In this document: positions 13,435 to 25,020 of the stretch, piece after piece
Layout: the number at the start of each line of letters is the position of its first letter
How positions within the stretch are numbered: position 1 is the stretch's first letter
Assembly (NCBI RefSeq): GCF_019649055.1
Contig: NW_026570228.1
Location: forward strand, 1,922,001-1,986,000
Length of the DNA stretch: 64,000 bases
Origin: Paramacrobiotus metropolitanus
Lineage: Eukaryota > Tardigrada > Eutardigrada > Parachela > Macrobiotidae
Reading direction: 5' to 3'
Translations under genes and position numbers: made by a program
The notes under the pieces: generated by a model
What the model was told of the DNA's origin: nothing
The model's database searches: none
Seen by the model: only the letters and a program-made list of their open reading frames with translations

Positions 13435-13780
13435 GAAGCTGTAGCTGTATTCGATATTGCATTTCAGGTACGAGTACAGTACTTTTTATTCCCAAGGATT
13501 ATGAATCCTCCCTTGTGCCTTGTGGCAGGTCGTCCATTACAGCTTGTTCATTTTGCTGACTTATGCAGAACGAGTGTAATGATAACGTAGAATCGTTGGC
13601 AAGAATAACATTACTGTAATTCTAATCTGATTTTTTTTGTAGCAAATGTTTATCTTCCCGCAGAGTTCACGATGCAGATGCAGAGTTTACCGGTGCTGGT
13701 CTCGTTGGCCACGGTTGTCAACAAATACTTACACCAGTCGCGTCCAAGGCGCCGAAGCCGTTGCCGATGTCTTTTGTCTT
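13435..13780 (+). pseudogene. Rictor exon 9 / exon 11 fragment A
   Basis: 13435-13525 resembles Rictor exon 9 (GAAGCTGTA..., IPKDYESSLVPCG-like) with an insertion. From 13643 it resembles the start of exon 11 (CAAATGTTTATCTTCCCGC) and fades near 13780. Exon 10 is missing between them. The frame is broken and the piece lies isolated between the coiled-coil promoter and the transposon. Sister fragments lie at 22933-23270 and 32209-32560. Confidence 0.75.
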
Positions 13781-13873
13781 CAAACGTATATTTGGCTTCC
13801 GACAAAAACGTTTTCCTACCAATCTGTCATACACAGGCTACTATGCGACCAATCGTACAATTTGATGCATACA

Positions 13874-14524
13874 CTCTCATGTATGGCGTACCAAACGGGC
13901 CAACAAATGCTAATGACAAATGCTTTTTAGTTTTCAATCAAATGTTACTGACAAATGTTTTTTGCTCCCAGACAAATGTTTTTTCAAAAAATTTGCTGAC
14001 AAATGTTTCTGACAAATGTTTTTACTCTCAGACTAATGTTTTTTAAAAAAATTTTACAGAGAAATGTTTTTGACAAATGTCAGAAACTTTCAGACAAATG
14101 TTACTGACAAATGTCAGAATTAGCTACCATCGCAAATCTGAGTGGGGACTTCGAAAATTTTCATTTTTTAGTAGAATTTCAATTCCACTCTTCCAGTACA
14201 GGGAAATTATTGGAGATCACTAGTCAAATGCTTCTGACATTTGTGAGAAGCATTTGTCAGAAAGTTTCTGACATTTGTCAGAAGCATTTGTCAGAAAGTT
14301 TCTGACATTTGTCAGAAACATTTGACTGTAAAATTTTTTTTAAAAACATTAGTCTGAGAGTAAAAAACATTTGTCAGAAACATTTGTCTGTAAAATTTAA
14401 AAAAAAACATTTGTCTGGTAGCAAAAAACATTTGTCAGTAACATTTGATTGAAAACTAAAAAGCATTTGTCATTAGCATTTGTCCGTAAAAACTGTGGCC
14501 CGTTTGGTACGCCATACTATCATG
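13874..14524. mobile_element. Foldback MITE, 635 bp, with 8-bp target duplication
   Basis: The element spans 13882-14516. It begins TATGGCGTACCAAACGGGCC and ends with the exact reverse complement. Inside each arm are many copies of GACAAATGTTTC / GAAACATTTGTC, so most of the element folds into a long hairpin. The flanks CTCTCATG (13874-13881) and CTATCATG (14517-14524) match at 7 of 8 bases. The same place in unit C (near 32650) is empty. There is no transposase frame. An 8-bp duplication fits hAT or P superfamilies. Confidence 0.8.
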
Positions 14525-14903
14525 TGGCCATGTTTAAATTTGTAGTAAACTCCCAACTAGTGAGCGTAAACTATGGGTAGAATACTGCACGGAATCGCTG
14601 CTTCCAATAGGCTGCAGTTTATCGTTCGTTCTTTTATCAGCGGCTCTGTAGTGCGCTAAAATTTACCCAGTGATGTGACTGGTGGCTTAGACTTTAGCGT
14701 CGTGTAGCGATTACTTACTTTTACATGACAATCCAAGTCGTACGGCGTATTACTTTTATTCTTGTGACATCGTAGTGATCTAGAGTAGTGATTCTAGTCA
14801 GTTAAAATCTCCACAAAAACAACAGGGCTGTGTTCAGTAGACCGGAACTAGAAAGTCATTGGGATTTTGCTGATTGAGAAGCATCGTATATCTACGTACT
14901 ATC

Positions 14904-15739
14904 ATGTTTTGGAGACGAAATTTGTGCCTTTTGTCGGTTTATCTGCAGTCTGTTGTAACAGTATCACCGAGTGGCGGTCCTGAATGCCGAGATATGGGAT
15001 TTTATTTCAGTGTGCTCGTCCGATTATGACTGCTATTGTGCTCGTCCGATTATGACTGCATATTTTCACAGTTTTTGCTTCCTTTTAAAACAACAATGGT
15101 TACTTACACTGTGTAAGTAGCTATAATTGTTTTTGTAAGTTACACAATTATCAATTTGTACGCCAGAATTTTCTGTCGTACGGAGTACTTCATAATAATA
15201 ATTAATTATTATGCTTCGCATTTTGCAACTAGTTACAGTAATACAGTTGTAGATAGTTGCAAATGTTTGGTGTACATAATACTCGTCGTGTTTATATCGC
15301 GATTATCATGCGATTTCCTCTGTGCCAAGAAAATGAAGTACAAGTACTGCAAGCAGAATTAATTGCTTTCTCGTCAGAGGTTCTCGGTGCTAATGCGTGG
15401 AACGTTGGGTCATAGTTTTTTATGTGATTCAACATTTTAATTGTATTGAGCAAGTCATTTTCTTCTTTTTATAATTGTTGTAGGCTTGCTCAGTCGACCA
15501 TTTCCTGCATCGACGGATGGATCGGCAGATATGTACCAGACTAATTCACTAAAGATGACGACGTGTGCAGAGAAGATAAACAGCAGATCACAAGCTGTGC
15601 GGTTACAGTATGCTAAGTTGCTAAGTTGACTGATGCTAACCAACCCACAAACTTGCCGGAAGCCCACAAAACCATCAAGCCTAGGAATCCCAAGGAATTT
15701 TTCAGATTCAGAATCTCCAGCGCGACATATTTGCTGCTG
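14904..15739 (+). pseudogene. Secreted cysteine-rich gene, broken copy A
   Basis: This is a relative of the intact gene at 48295-50194. 14904-15060 matches exon 1 (ATGTTTTGGAGA..., ECRDMG motif), but a changed frame and a repeated segment break it. 15483-15739 matches exon 2 (ISCIDGWIGR, then KMTTCAEKIN). A large internal deletion in exon 2 removes the middle, and a TAA follows YVPD. Exon 3 is absent, since the next block joins Rictor copy 2. Confidence 0.75.
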
Positions 15740-16498
15740 GTAAGTCAACTGAAATCGGCAATTCCGTCTTTAATTAATCAAGCGAGCGAGCGAAGCGAGC
15801 GAAGCGTTTTTAATTTAGCGAGTAACGTTGTAAAGCTGATGGTGAGCGCTATGCTGAACGATTATCCATACATTTACCAAAAACTTATCCATACATTTTA
15901 ACGACTAAAAAATATTAAATAAGCATGAGCGGCTAAATTGGTTTTATTGCAGCAGTGAAAGATACCGGTGCCTCGAGATAACAGGTTCTTCGTTGCATGT
16001 ATTTGTAAGTGTTTTTCGCCAGTGTTGGGCAACTTTGAAAATAATTCGATTAGTATGTACAGCGCTTATCATGGAACAACACATCACAGCATAATCGTTC
16101 CGGGTTCAAATTCCAAAAAATACTGCTCATGCCGGGATTCGACGAGTGCGAAGCCGCACGATAAAGTTGCATGAGTTGCTTTTTATGAGTTTTTTTCCCC
16201 TTAAGTGATTTAATAACACCGGTGAGAGGCGATCAAGAGCAGAAAGCACAACAATTTTATAGTTGTATTGCTGCGCTATTTACTGGGAATGGTCTTCATT
16301 TTTTAACCTTACTTGTTAGCAGTTTGTATTGGACATTCTTGTACAACTGATTATGTTAAGGCAATACAAATACGACTACGAGTACATCACAAATACAAAA
16401 TTAATACGAATGCTTTAGCCTTCTGTGCTGCACTCCCATTATTGCATAATATCGCAGTGCATGATAGACTTCGTTGCCTAAATTGTCTGCTCTTTCGG
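15740..16498. other. Intron-2-like block of the cysteine-rich gene leading into Rictor copy 2
   Basis: No gene is present. The block resembles 25345-26040, 35400-36410 and the intron at 49150-49660. It holds a GGGTTCAAATTCC box at about 16101, part of a tRNA-like segment. It then passes into sequence resembling Rictor intron 8. Confidence 0.55.
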
Positions 16499-19400
16499 GA
16501 AGCTATATTCCACCATTATATCTCAGTTATTTCTTATTCCATGGGATTTCGAATCCTCCCTTGTCCCTTGCGGTAAGTGCATTATACAACTAATCGGCAT
16601 TGCAGCTGCAAATATTTGAAAATAAATGCTACTGATCCTGCAGAATCCTGGAGTACGAGTATATAGAGGATTTTGTGGCTGGCGTGTTATTGCGTACGAC
16701 CCATCCTTTTCACACCTGATTGAGGATTTGATAACCGCCGATCCGGATTTGCTCCGGCGAGCATTATATTTATTAGATAGGTTTTTTATCACTACTGGTA
16801 AATGATTTTTATCGTATTTTTCCAGTAGTCTTATGAAAGTTAATTCACTTATTTATAGTTTATACTCTTTATTTATTTTGATTCCTTTCCTTTCTTTTAA
16901 TCTAAGCTAGATTGCGTTTTCATGATTCGTTGTGAGGAATTTCTCAGTAATTAGTAATTACTAAGATGTTTGTTCAGTTTGATAAGCATGGAAATTGCAG
17001 CAAGAATAATTTTACTTATACCCTGATTTTTGTGGCGAATGTTTATCTTCCCGCAGAATTCACTACACAGATGCTGACTTTACCGGCCCTGGTCTTGCTG
17101 GTAAGTACGTATCAACAAACAAAGCCGCGTCCAAGACGGGAAGCCGTTGCCAATCTCTTCCGACTCAACCATGAGCGTTCCATGTTAATTGGACGCTTGC
17201 AGGATGCGAACATCATTGTCGCTCAGACTGCCGTGGAAATCATCGATGAAGCGTGCGATGAGAAGGCCAATCTGGATGACTTTGTCGGCCGGGAGAAACC
17301 ACGAATGGAGCATCTCCATCCCATGACGGATTTCTTGACCGCACGCGTTTTGGGTACGAAAGGCGGATTTGAGATGATGAAAGAAATGGTGTACATGGAG
17401 ATACTGAAATGGAAGGATGGCTTCAACAGGCGCTATGTTGATATCGTCGAACATCTGCTCAGCGCTAAACTGATGTGCGGCGATTCCGAACGGTCCATGT
17501 ACCGGCAAACTTCGCAATGGTATAGTGCATAAATTATTGTGGACGTTAATGTCATTATGGATTAACTGAAATGTAGAATAACGAACACATATTTACTATA
17601 ATAATTTTTATTCGGATGCATGTTATTTGCATTTATTAGCAGTTTTGATTGTAAGTGTTTCTGTTGCGATTGGTTCACTAGCAAACGGTTTTATCATTAC
17701 AGTGTCTGCATGCCGGAGATTTTTCTACCAGAACATCTTTACGGTCAGCTAGTGCAGCATTCCGAAGGATCGCTACTAATTCGCGAGGAAATGCCCCATT
17801 TGGTGAACGTTATCCGCGCAACGTCCAGTGAGCCAACCATCAATACCAAATCGGCGCTATGGGCTCTGGGTCACATTGGCCGAACTGTCGATGGAATGGC
17901 GATGCTAAACGAATACGATGTGCTGGATATGGTCGTTAGTACAGCGGCAGAGCATCCGAATTTATCCGTCCGTGGGTGAGTGTAAATGCGAATGCACAGG
18001 TTGATTGAGTTATATAACGATAATTTGTTTAACTTATTGTTAGGGCATTAACAGTGTTTTGGTATTGCTGAAGCTGGGTTGACTGACGATAAAGTCAGTA
18101 TCGGTTTTAAGGAATAAATGACGATATGTATGAAAAACTAGCGACCGTGCACTGTGCAGTATAATCATGCAGGAGCGTCTTTTCTCACTTTGCATTTCTA
18201 TGCTTTGTTGTTTAAACTGTGCCAATTTGTTGGCTACTACCATTGATTTCGATCGTTTTCGTGAATGGTGCCATTAGCTTGTCCGATTTGTTAACGATTA
18301 TCCGATTTCTTTATTAGATTTGCGCTTTACGTAAGTAATTACTACATCATTCAAGTTGACAGCGCGATGCCGCTTTATACGATATTGTAAATCTTTCTTG
18401 CTTTACGAGCACATCATATGGCATTTAATAATGACTCAAACCCCGTTGTCGTTGTTCCAGGACTGCGTATTTCGTTCTGGGATTATGGTCAACAACGAAA
18501 CGTGGCGCTGATCTCCTAAAATCACGCGATTGGTTGGCCATTCGGCACAATCGCCATGAACTGTGGCCACTGGTCGATCAGCGGGTGCAGTACACGTGGG
18601 ACAACGCATCCGAATCCATCACCGCTGCCCTGCCTAGTTTCAATGCGTCGCCTCGGCCGCAGCGCTTGATCTCCTTCACCACGGCGCCTGCGCCGTTGTT
18701 TGCCGAGAAAGAAGCCAATGTCTTCTTCACGAAAGATGGATGCTATTTGGATGGACCGTTACCACACAAAACTAGTCGCGGCGAATCCGGGTTTGAGTCG
18801 TCCGATGGTCTGGATTCGGTGCCAGATGGCATTGTGAAGGATCACAGAATGGATCGCAGTGCCAGCGCCAAAACGACGGATACGGCGCTTAGCAGCTTCG
18901 GATCACCGGATGACTTAACTGGTAAGTCAACTAGAGTGCACAGCTGTAGTGAAGTAAATTGCGTACACTTCGGCTTGAAAAGACCATTGCTAATGCAAAG
19001 TCAACGTTATTGTACAAGGGTATATTGTTTGTCGATCCCTTGTCAGTAATTGAATTCTATGCACCAGGAAATTTCCTGGGTCGTAGCGCATTCGTTTGAT
19101 AAATCAGTAGATAAGCTGACTAAGTGAAATTTTCATTTTTTATGGCCGCTTTTGGTGTAGATATTAAGTTTTTTTATTCACTGCCTTATCTAATGCAAAT
19201 TGAAATTTTCAGATGGCTCGCCTACTCGGCAGTCGCATTTTCAGCGCTCTCCGGAAAGCCATGCTAGTTCGGCAGTCGAGCGTTCCCGTCGCACGCTTCT
19301 GCGGATGAAATCACATCGCGATACATATTCATTTGACGAAGTACGGCATCGGTCGTCAGCCAAAGAAGAAAAATACATCGGGATCTGTGTGCCATTAAGA

Positions 19401-20140
19401 CGAAATATGTGGCGAAAGCAGCCAGTTCGCAAATCTGTCCATAAAGATGAATATATCGTGGGAAATCTTGTGACACGGAAGCTGAGCCATCAGGTTGATC
19501 CCAGAAACGGTTTGGAGCTGCACTCGGTGTCCAACTGTATCATGTGCTCAGTGTTGGCCATGGATCGGTCAAGGGCGGAAACAGCAGAAAGCCCGGTGGT
19601 TCTCAAGCGAAGGGGAAGTTTTGCGATTCATTAGCGCCTTGGCGACGCCGCTCGGACACAAGGCGGCGGAACAAGGACTGTTACAGTAAGTTTTCCCGGT
19701 TTTCTGTTTACGACTTTCCATATTCAAAGCAACATCGGACACTTTCCGACCGGTCTGACTGGTTTTGCCATTCGCAGGTTGAAGAACCAGCTGGCTGATT
19801 CGTTTCTTGATCCTTGTCTATACTCGGAAGTATGCCACATTCTCTCAGCGTATACTTTCAAATTGTCCATTCGCCGCATGATACAAGAGTTGTTTTTGGA
19901 TTTGCCCCTTCAAAAGGTAATTATTGCATTTTAGCTCGATAATATTTGTATCAATTTGAACGTAATGTACTACGGTTGATACGAATTTGCTCTGCCTTGC
20001 GCAAGTCTTGACCTTTGTACCGTATACTGCAGTGTCTGCTTGAACCCTTAGAGTCCGAAGTGCGATCTGTGAGCACTCCTGTGCCTGAAGAGAATTTGAG
20101 CAGTGATGATGCTCCCCAGATTGCGGAATTGGCAATATAG
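16499..20140 (+). pseudogene. Rictor copy 2, partial and mostly readable
   Basis: It covers Rictor exons 9 to 19 with gaps. Exon 9-like is 16499-16572 (acceptor CAG lost, CGG instead). Exon 10-like, 16644-16797, is internally deleted. The exon 11 start (17039-17184) is joined in frame to the middle of exon 14 (17186-17519), deleting exons 12 and 13. Then come exon 15 (17703-17975), exon 16 (18461-18921, lacking 7 codons), exon 17 (19213-19688, in-frame deletion of about 50 codons after VRHR), exon 18 (19778-19916) and exon 19 (20033-20140, with stop). One extra G near 19615 shifts the frame in exon 17. No N-terminal exons or start are present. 17186-17976 is essentially identical to 7970-8760, intron included. 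A truncated transcript is possible, but a working mTORC2 subunit is unlikely. Confidence 0.85.
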
Positions 20141-21028
20141 TTTTATTACCATGTTTCGTTTCTGTGTACTACACGGTCTTACAAGCGTTTTCCAAGTTTT
20201 ACGCTGCATTGGCAGGAAAGCAGCTTTATGCGATTTTTGCGGTTGACTTTCCGGTTAAAGTTGGTTTGAAAACCGTTTGTTTTATTGTTTTATGGGTAAA
20301 AATATTGAGCGCGTTTCGCAACTTTTGTCGCTGTGTCTCGCGTACTTCCTCGCGTCAGTAAACACAAAACAAAGTAGCGAGGATGTCAGTGTTGTATATT
20401 ACTGTATATTATAATATATTATATTATAAGTGGAAAGCGGCAAGTAATCGCCGCAAGACAGAAAGTACTGTCTGGACTCTGTAAGTGTACGTAAACATTT
20501 TGGCACAAAAAACGGAATGCGAAAGGTTTGCAAAATCAAAGGCGTTAGAAAAGCTTCCATTTCTTGGGAACCGATAATACCACGACAGTGACGGCACATT
20601 ACTGCATCTATTTTATCGAAATCGTGGTAAAATCTCATGTTTTCTAAATTTCTGACGTACCTTGGTTAATTACCAAGTTTCCTCAGGCATAGGTTCATAC
20701 ACGAATAAACACTTTATTAGGTAGTCTTGGGCCCTGGATTTCGATTCTTTAAACAGGTTCGTAATTTTGCAACGTCCAGTACTGCTAACAAGAGCTGAAA
20801 GATGGAAGTACTTACTGTAACGCAATCGCAAAATTTCAGAAAGTTCAAGTGGAATGTGTTTGCTTTCTAATTTCAAGTGATTATACAGCTAATCAGTAAA
20901 CAATCACTATGCGAGCAAAGCCGGTTGGATTTTTTTAGGTCATCACATTCGAACTGAAGCTGGACAAACTACAGACAGTAGACTATTTCAAAATCAGCAA
21001 ACAAACACCTTTGTACTGATATTACTTA
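20141..21028. other. Non-coding interval downstream of Rictor copy 2
   Basis: The sequence is related to 11113-12248 and 41520-42030 but diverged. No conserved frame and no gene are visible. Confidence 0.55.
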
Positions 21029-21387
21029 TTAGTTATTAGACAACAATTTGTCCAGTTTGCCATTAATATCCTTCACAATAGTCATTAGCTCCAGCTGTCG
21101 GGCTTCGATACCACCCAGTCTGGCGTTGACGTCCACCAATTGTCCGCTCACTTTCGACTCCAGCAGCTCGAGCCCTTTCTCCAGTCGCTCGTCCCGCGTC
21201 TCCAGGAAGAGGAACATATCCACGGCCCACTGAAACGGGACGTTCACGGCATCCAGTTCCCACTGCTGGGCCTGGTTCTCCAGATGCTCCTTCATTGTGG
21301 CTTCAGTGTCTCGCAGTCGGTCGATTTCTTGACGAAGGCGGCGCTGCTCCGCAGCAAAATTACGGTTCTGATCTTGAACGTTGGCCT
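21029..21387 (-). CDS. Coiled-coil gene copy B, last exon (open)
   Basis: On the minus strand, from acceptor TTGTTAG at about 21388, the frame is open. It runs ANVQDQNRNFAAEQ, then RLRQEIDRLRDTEATMKEHL, QQWELDAVN, FQWAVDMFLFLETRDERLEK, VSGQLVDVNARLGGIEARQ and KDINGKLDKLLSNN, then a stop. It is about 119 codons of charged, probably helical sequence. It carries an extra segment (VDVNARLGGIEARQ) absent from copies A and C. The upstream exon at about 22290-22345 has stops in all frames, so it would be 5' UTR. The start codon was not located. Function and family are unknown. It is the most diverged of the three copies. Confidence 0.5.
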
Positions 21388-22424
21388 AACAACACGAAAT
21401 TACGTCACCAGCAAATCAAGCACTGTGCAGATAGCGTAAGCATACTTTATAATGGTTAGAACTTCAACATGCGAGTACGACTGTACGAGTATACCATTGC
21501 TACGATACGGAGTGCATTCGAAAAATAAATTCTCAATGCCACACTACAACTGGCAACAACTACACCTGTCAGTTGTCACATACCATGTCACGGCGTGTAG
21601 TAAAGCTGAGTGCACAATTACCATTGCGGCAAATTCTTGAACCAATCACCAATGATTCAAGTAAAGTAAACGAATTTTTTAGGTAAGTATCTATTTGAAA
21701 ATCCACGGTGGAACTGTCAGAGTCAGTCAAGCGAAGACAAAGCCTATGACAAAGCGATACAAAACTACCAAGTTCTTCTGTTTATCAGTGTATTATTTTT
21801 TAGAATGCGATTGCAGTAGAACTGTACTTTGTCGTAGGTCGGACGGCATCCGCCCTCATAGTACGGGTATCGCTTCTATGCCACACTAAAGGCCATAACC
21901 TATACTACTTCGATGATGTCACCGCGCCTTGATAGCGTCGAACCGATGGTACTCCAACCGCCGCCGGTGTACCTGGAACTAGCTACGTACCCTACCAGAT
22001 CCAGCCAAAAAAACTAAATGCAACGCGTTTTACACAACGATATGCTGACCAACAATAATGCTTCGAGAACCTACAGTAGATTTCCAGACAAAATGACCCA
22101 TAAGACGCCGAACCGAAGACCGGTTACAGATACGGTATTCATGCTATTTTCATGATTCTCAGGATTGACTACAAATACTCGAATAGTACGAAGAAGTTTC
22201 CCATAAAGTATTTCATTACTTCTGCATTTTGTCAACTGAACATGTACTGCAATCGATAATTCCGAACTACTTCACAGGTGTACAGTGTACTTACCGTTAA
22301 GGAATTTGACACAGGTGACAGGACTGTTCAGATTTCACTGCGAGATCTTCTGCAAAGCACAAGAAATTTATGAAAGGTAGAACTACTGATAGGCGTTGCT
22401 GAAAGATTGACAAACCAAACAATT

Positions 22425-22520
22425 TACTAAAATTTACTAAATAAGCTACTAATAAATAAATATATTTACTAATAAATTTACTAATTTACTATAATTTACT
22501 AATTTATAAATTTACAAGCA
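22425..22520. repeat. AT-rich short tandem repeat (TTTACTAA type)
   Basis: Many imperfect copies of AATTTACTAA occur in a row within what would be the first intron of coiled-coil copy B. The same place in units A and C holds only one or two copies. Confidence 0.8.
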
Positions 22521-22681
22521 CAATTTACTAAAATTCACAGTAGGTAGGAATTAGTGATGAAACCGGCTCACCTGTAAAATGAAATTTAACACTGAGAGGA
22601 CTGAACTCGCGGAGAAGTTTGCTGATAAAATCAAGAACTCAAATGAACTCCCGAACTGTTGCGCAGTTCTGATGCATTTCT

Positions 22682-22690
22682 CTTTATATA
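22682..22690 (-). promoter_or_regulatory. TATA box of coiled-coil gene copy B
   Basis: CTTTATATA (minus-strand TATATAAAG) stands in the same context as in copies A and C, with a first exon ending at a GTGAGC donor near 22570. Confidence 0.5.
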
Positions 22691-22932
22691 GGCAAGAAAT
22701 TTCGCAGCCAGGAGGAGTGAGGACAGAGTAGACCGGAGGGAGGTGTTCGAAGTCCACGTAGCCAATCCACAGGTATTCCGAAACTGGTCTGGATTGTGAT
22801 TAGTCGCTGGTTTTAACACCGCCCAGTGACCTAAACCCGACTTTTAGGCAGGAATGATTGTACAGTAAGTATTTCATAATTTCATTTATCGCTGTGCTCT
22901 GTTTCATAGCATGTATTGTGGTGTTTTCTTAG

Positions 22933-23270
22933 GAAGCTGTATTGGGTATCGTATCTCAGGTACTTTTTATTCCCGTGGAACGTAAATCCTCCCTTGTCCC
23001 TTGTGGTAGGTTCTCCATTACAGCTTGTTCGTTTTGGTGACATTTGCAAACGAGTGTAATTATATAATGCAAAATCATCGGCAAGAATAACATTTTCTAA
23101 TCTGACTTTTTTGTGGCAAATGTTTATTTTCCCGCAGACTTCGCGACACAGATGCAGAGTTTACCGGTACTGATGCTGGTCTCGCTGGCCACGGCTATCA
23201 ACAAATACTTACAACAGTCGCGTGCAAGGCGCCGAAGCCGTTGCCGTTGTCTTTTGTCTTCAAACGTACA
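22933..23270 (+). pseudogene. Rictor exon 9 / exon 11 fragment B
   Basis: GAAGCTGTATTGGG after TTCTTAG resembles exon 9. CAAATGTTTATTTTCCCGC at about 23118 resembles the exon 11 start. Exon 10 is missing and the frame is broken, as in fragments A and C. Confidence 0.7.
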
Positions 23271-23688
23271 TTTGGCTTCCGACGAAATGGTTTTCCTACC
23301 TACCTGTCATACACTGTAAGCGACAAATCGTACAATTTGATCCATACACACTCATGTCTAAATCTGCATGGTCCGTGTATAATAGTCCGAATTCTGTTCG
23401 AAATCGCTAAACTCAGTGTGACTAGTTGTTGCGCGGTGTATTGGGACGATTACACGTGAATACACAATTTGCAATGACAAACTTATGCAACGTAGCGAGC
23501 ATCGCAAGTCTCCGTATCACGTAAGACCTGTTTATTAGAAATTTTCGCGCAAAATTAGCACTGCACTGTTTTGATAGCTGTATGTCAAAGAATGATGTTT
23601 GGCGCTTGGAACGTCAGAAGCTAGTAAACATGTATTAATGATGGAATATGTGTCCAGTGTTCAGAAAATTCGTCAGTTCATTATATTG

Positions 23689-23908
23689 CAGGCCTGCGTT
23701 GAAGGGGCGGCAGCAGCCGCCCCCCTTTTCCGATTTTTGGCCGCCGGGGGGCGGCGATTTTTCGGTTTTTGACCGCCGGGGGGCGAATTTAAAGTATGGC
23801 GCCCCCCCCTTCCGCAACCTCCGCCCCCACCATTTTCGGCCGCCACCCCGGCGGATTTGAAGCAAAACGCCCCCCCCCCCACCAAAAAAAAACCCCAGCG
23901 CGGGCCTG
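23689..23908. mobile_element. GC-rich non-autonomous element, about 220 bp
   Basis: An island of G/C runs (CCGCCGGGGGGCG repeated) sits in AT-rich DNA. It opens CAGGCCTGCGTTGAAG and ends in the reverse complement of CAGGCCCGCGCTGGGG, so the ends are imperfect inverted repeats. It is found only in unit B. A clean target duplication is not visible; ATTG occurs on both sides. CAGG ends would suit a hAT-type MITE. The long minus-strand frames here are composition artefacts. Confidence 0.5.
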
Positions 23909-24608
23909 ATTGCTGGTGATAATCGCTGCCACAGATGCTCGGGTCTGCAGAGACAATGCTGTTGTGTTGTCGATAGGAGTGTTTGTAAGTACAGAGGTGA
24001 CGATGAACAATGAACAATGAACACTTCACTGAACTGCTGAATACTGCTTACTATTAAGTACTATTATTCAGGTTAACCTTTTAAACAATCACTGTTATCG
24101 CTCAATGAAAAGTTTAAACACAAACGAAGATCAGAATGTTGGGAATCAAAGATAACATCTACCGGATCGGAAAGACTGGAGAGTACTAGTACGACGCAAT
24201 CAAACTGAAGTACTAGTACGACGCAATCAAATTGAAAAACGTCATGAGGCGCTGCGTCATTGCAGCAGAGTGTGTGTTCATTCTGCCAGTACAGCAGAGT
24301 GTGTATTAAAAACCCGCACCACCGCTTAAATTTTCGTCACGCTGGGATTTTAGTAATTTCATACAGGAATTCGGACTATTATATATACAGACCATGAAAT
24401 CTGTATTCTGTAGTAGACTCGCAACTAGTTGAGCGTAAAACTATGGGTAGAATACTGTACAGAATCGCTGCTTCCAATGGGCTGCAGTTTTAATATTGTT
24501 CGTTGTTTTATCAGCGGCTCTGTAGTGCGCTTTTACCCAGTGATGTGACTGGTGGCTAGACTTTAGCGTCGTGCAGCGGTGATATTACGTACTTTTACAT
24601 GACAATCC

Positions 24609-24651
24609 AAGTCGTACTGCGTATTACTTAAAGTAATACGCAGTACGACTT
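24609..24651. repeat. Perfect 21-bp inverted duplication
   Basis: AAGTCGTACTGCGTATTACTT, one A, then its exact reverse complement. Units A and C have only one arm at the same place, so the second arm was created in unit B. Confidence 0.9.
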
Positions 24652-24793
24652 ATTCTTGTGACATCGTAGTGATCTAGAGTAGTGATTCCAGTCAGTTAAA
24701 ATCTCCACAAAAACAACAGGGCTGTGTTCAGTAGGCCGGAACTGGAAAGTCATTGGGATTTTGCTGATTGAGAAGCATCGTATATCTACTATC

Positions 24794-25020
24794 ATGTTTT
24801 GGAGACGAATTTTGTGTATCTTTTGTCGGTTTATTTGCAGTCTGTTGTATCAGTATCACCGAGTGGCGGTCCTGAATGCCGAGATATGGGATTATTTCAG
24901 TGTGCTCGTCCGATTCGTCCGATTATGACTGTTATTGTGACGGCTGGCGGGCAGCGGATCGGCAGAATCCGAAAACGGGGTTGGTTAAAGGAATATATAT
25001 GACTTTACGAAAGTCTGTCG
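24794..25020 (+). pseudogene. Secreted cysteine-rich gene, broken copy B (exon 1 only)
   Basis: It matches exon 1 of the gene at 48295: ATGTTTTGGAGA, PECRDMGLFQCARPI, GQRIGRIRK and the donor GTAAGA. Small indels shift the frame, both near the signal peptide and before the end. Exon 2 is lost: the sequence jumps near 25345 from the first intron to the second intron. Confidence 0.75.

Noticed and set aside
13890-14500. Regularly spaced short repeats that might look like a CRISPR array
   Set aside because: The repeats switch orientation at the centre, spacing is irregular, and the whole is bounded by inverted ends with an 8-bp duplication: a foldback transposon in animal DNA.
16499-20140. Copy 2 as a fully functional second Rictor gene
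   Set aside because: No N-terminal exons, no start, exons 12-13 deleted and a frameshift in exon 17; the reading is pseudogene, with possible transcription noted.
23635-24029. Minus-strand open frames of 118-129 codons rich in Gly and Pro
   Set aside because: They arise from G/C runs of the GC-rich element; three overlapping frames are equally open, and no splice or start context supports a gene.
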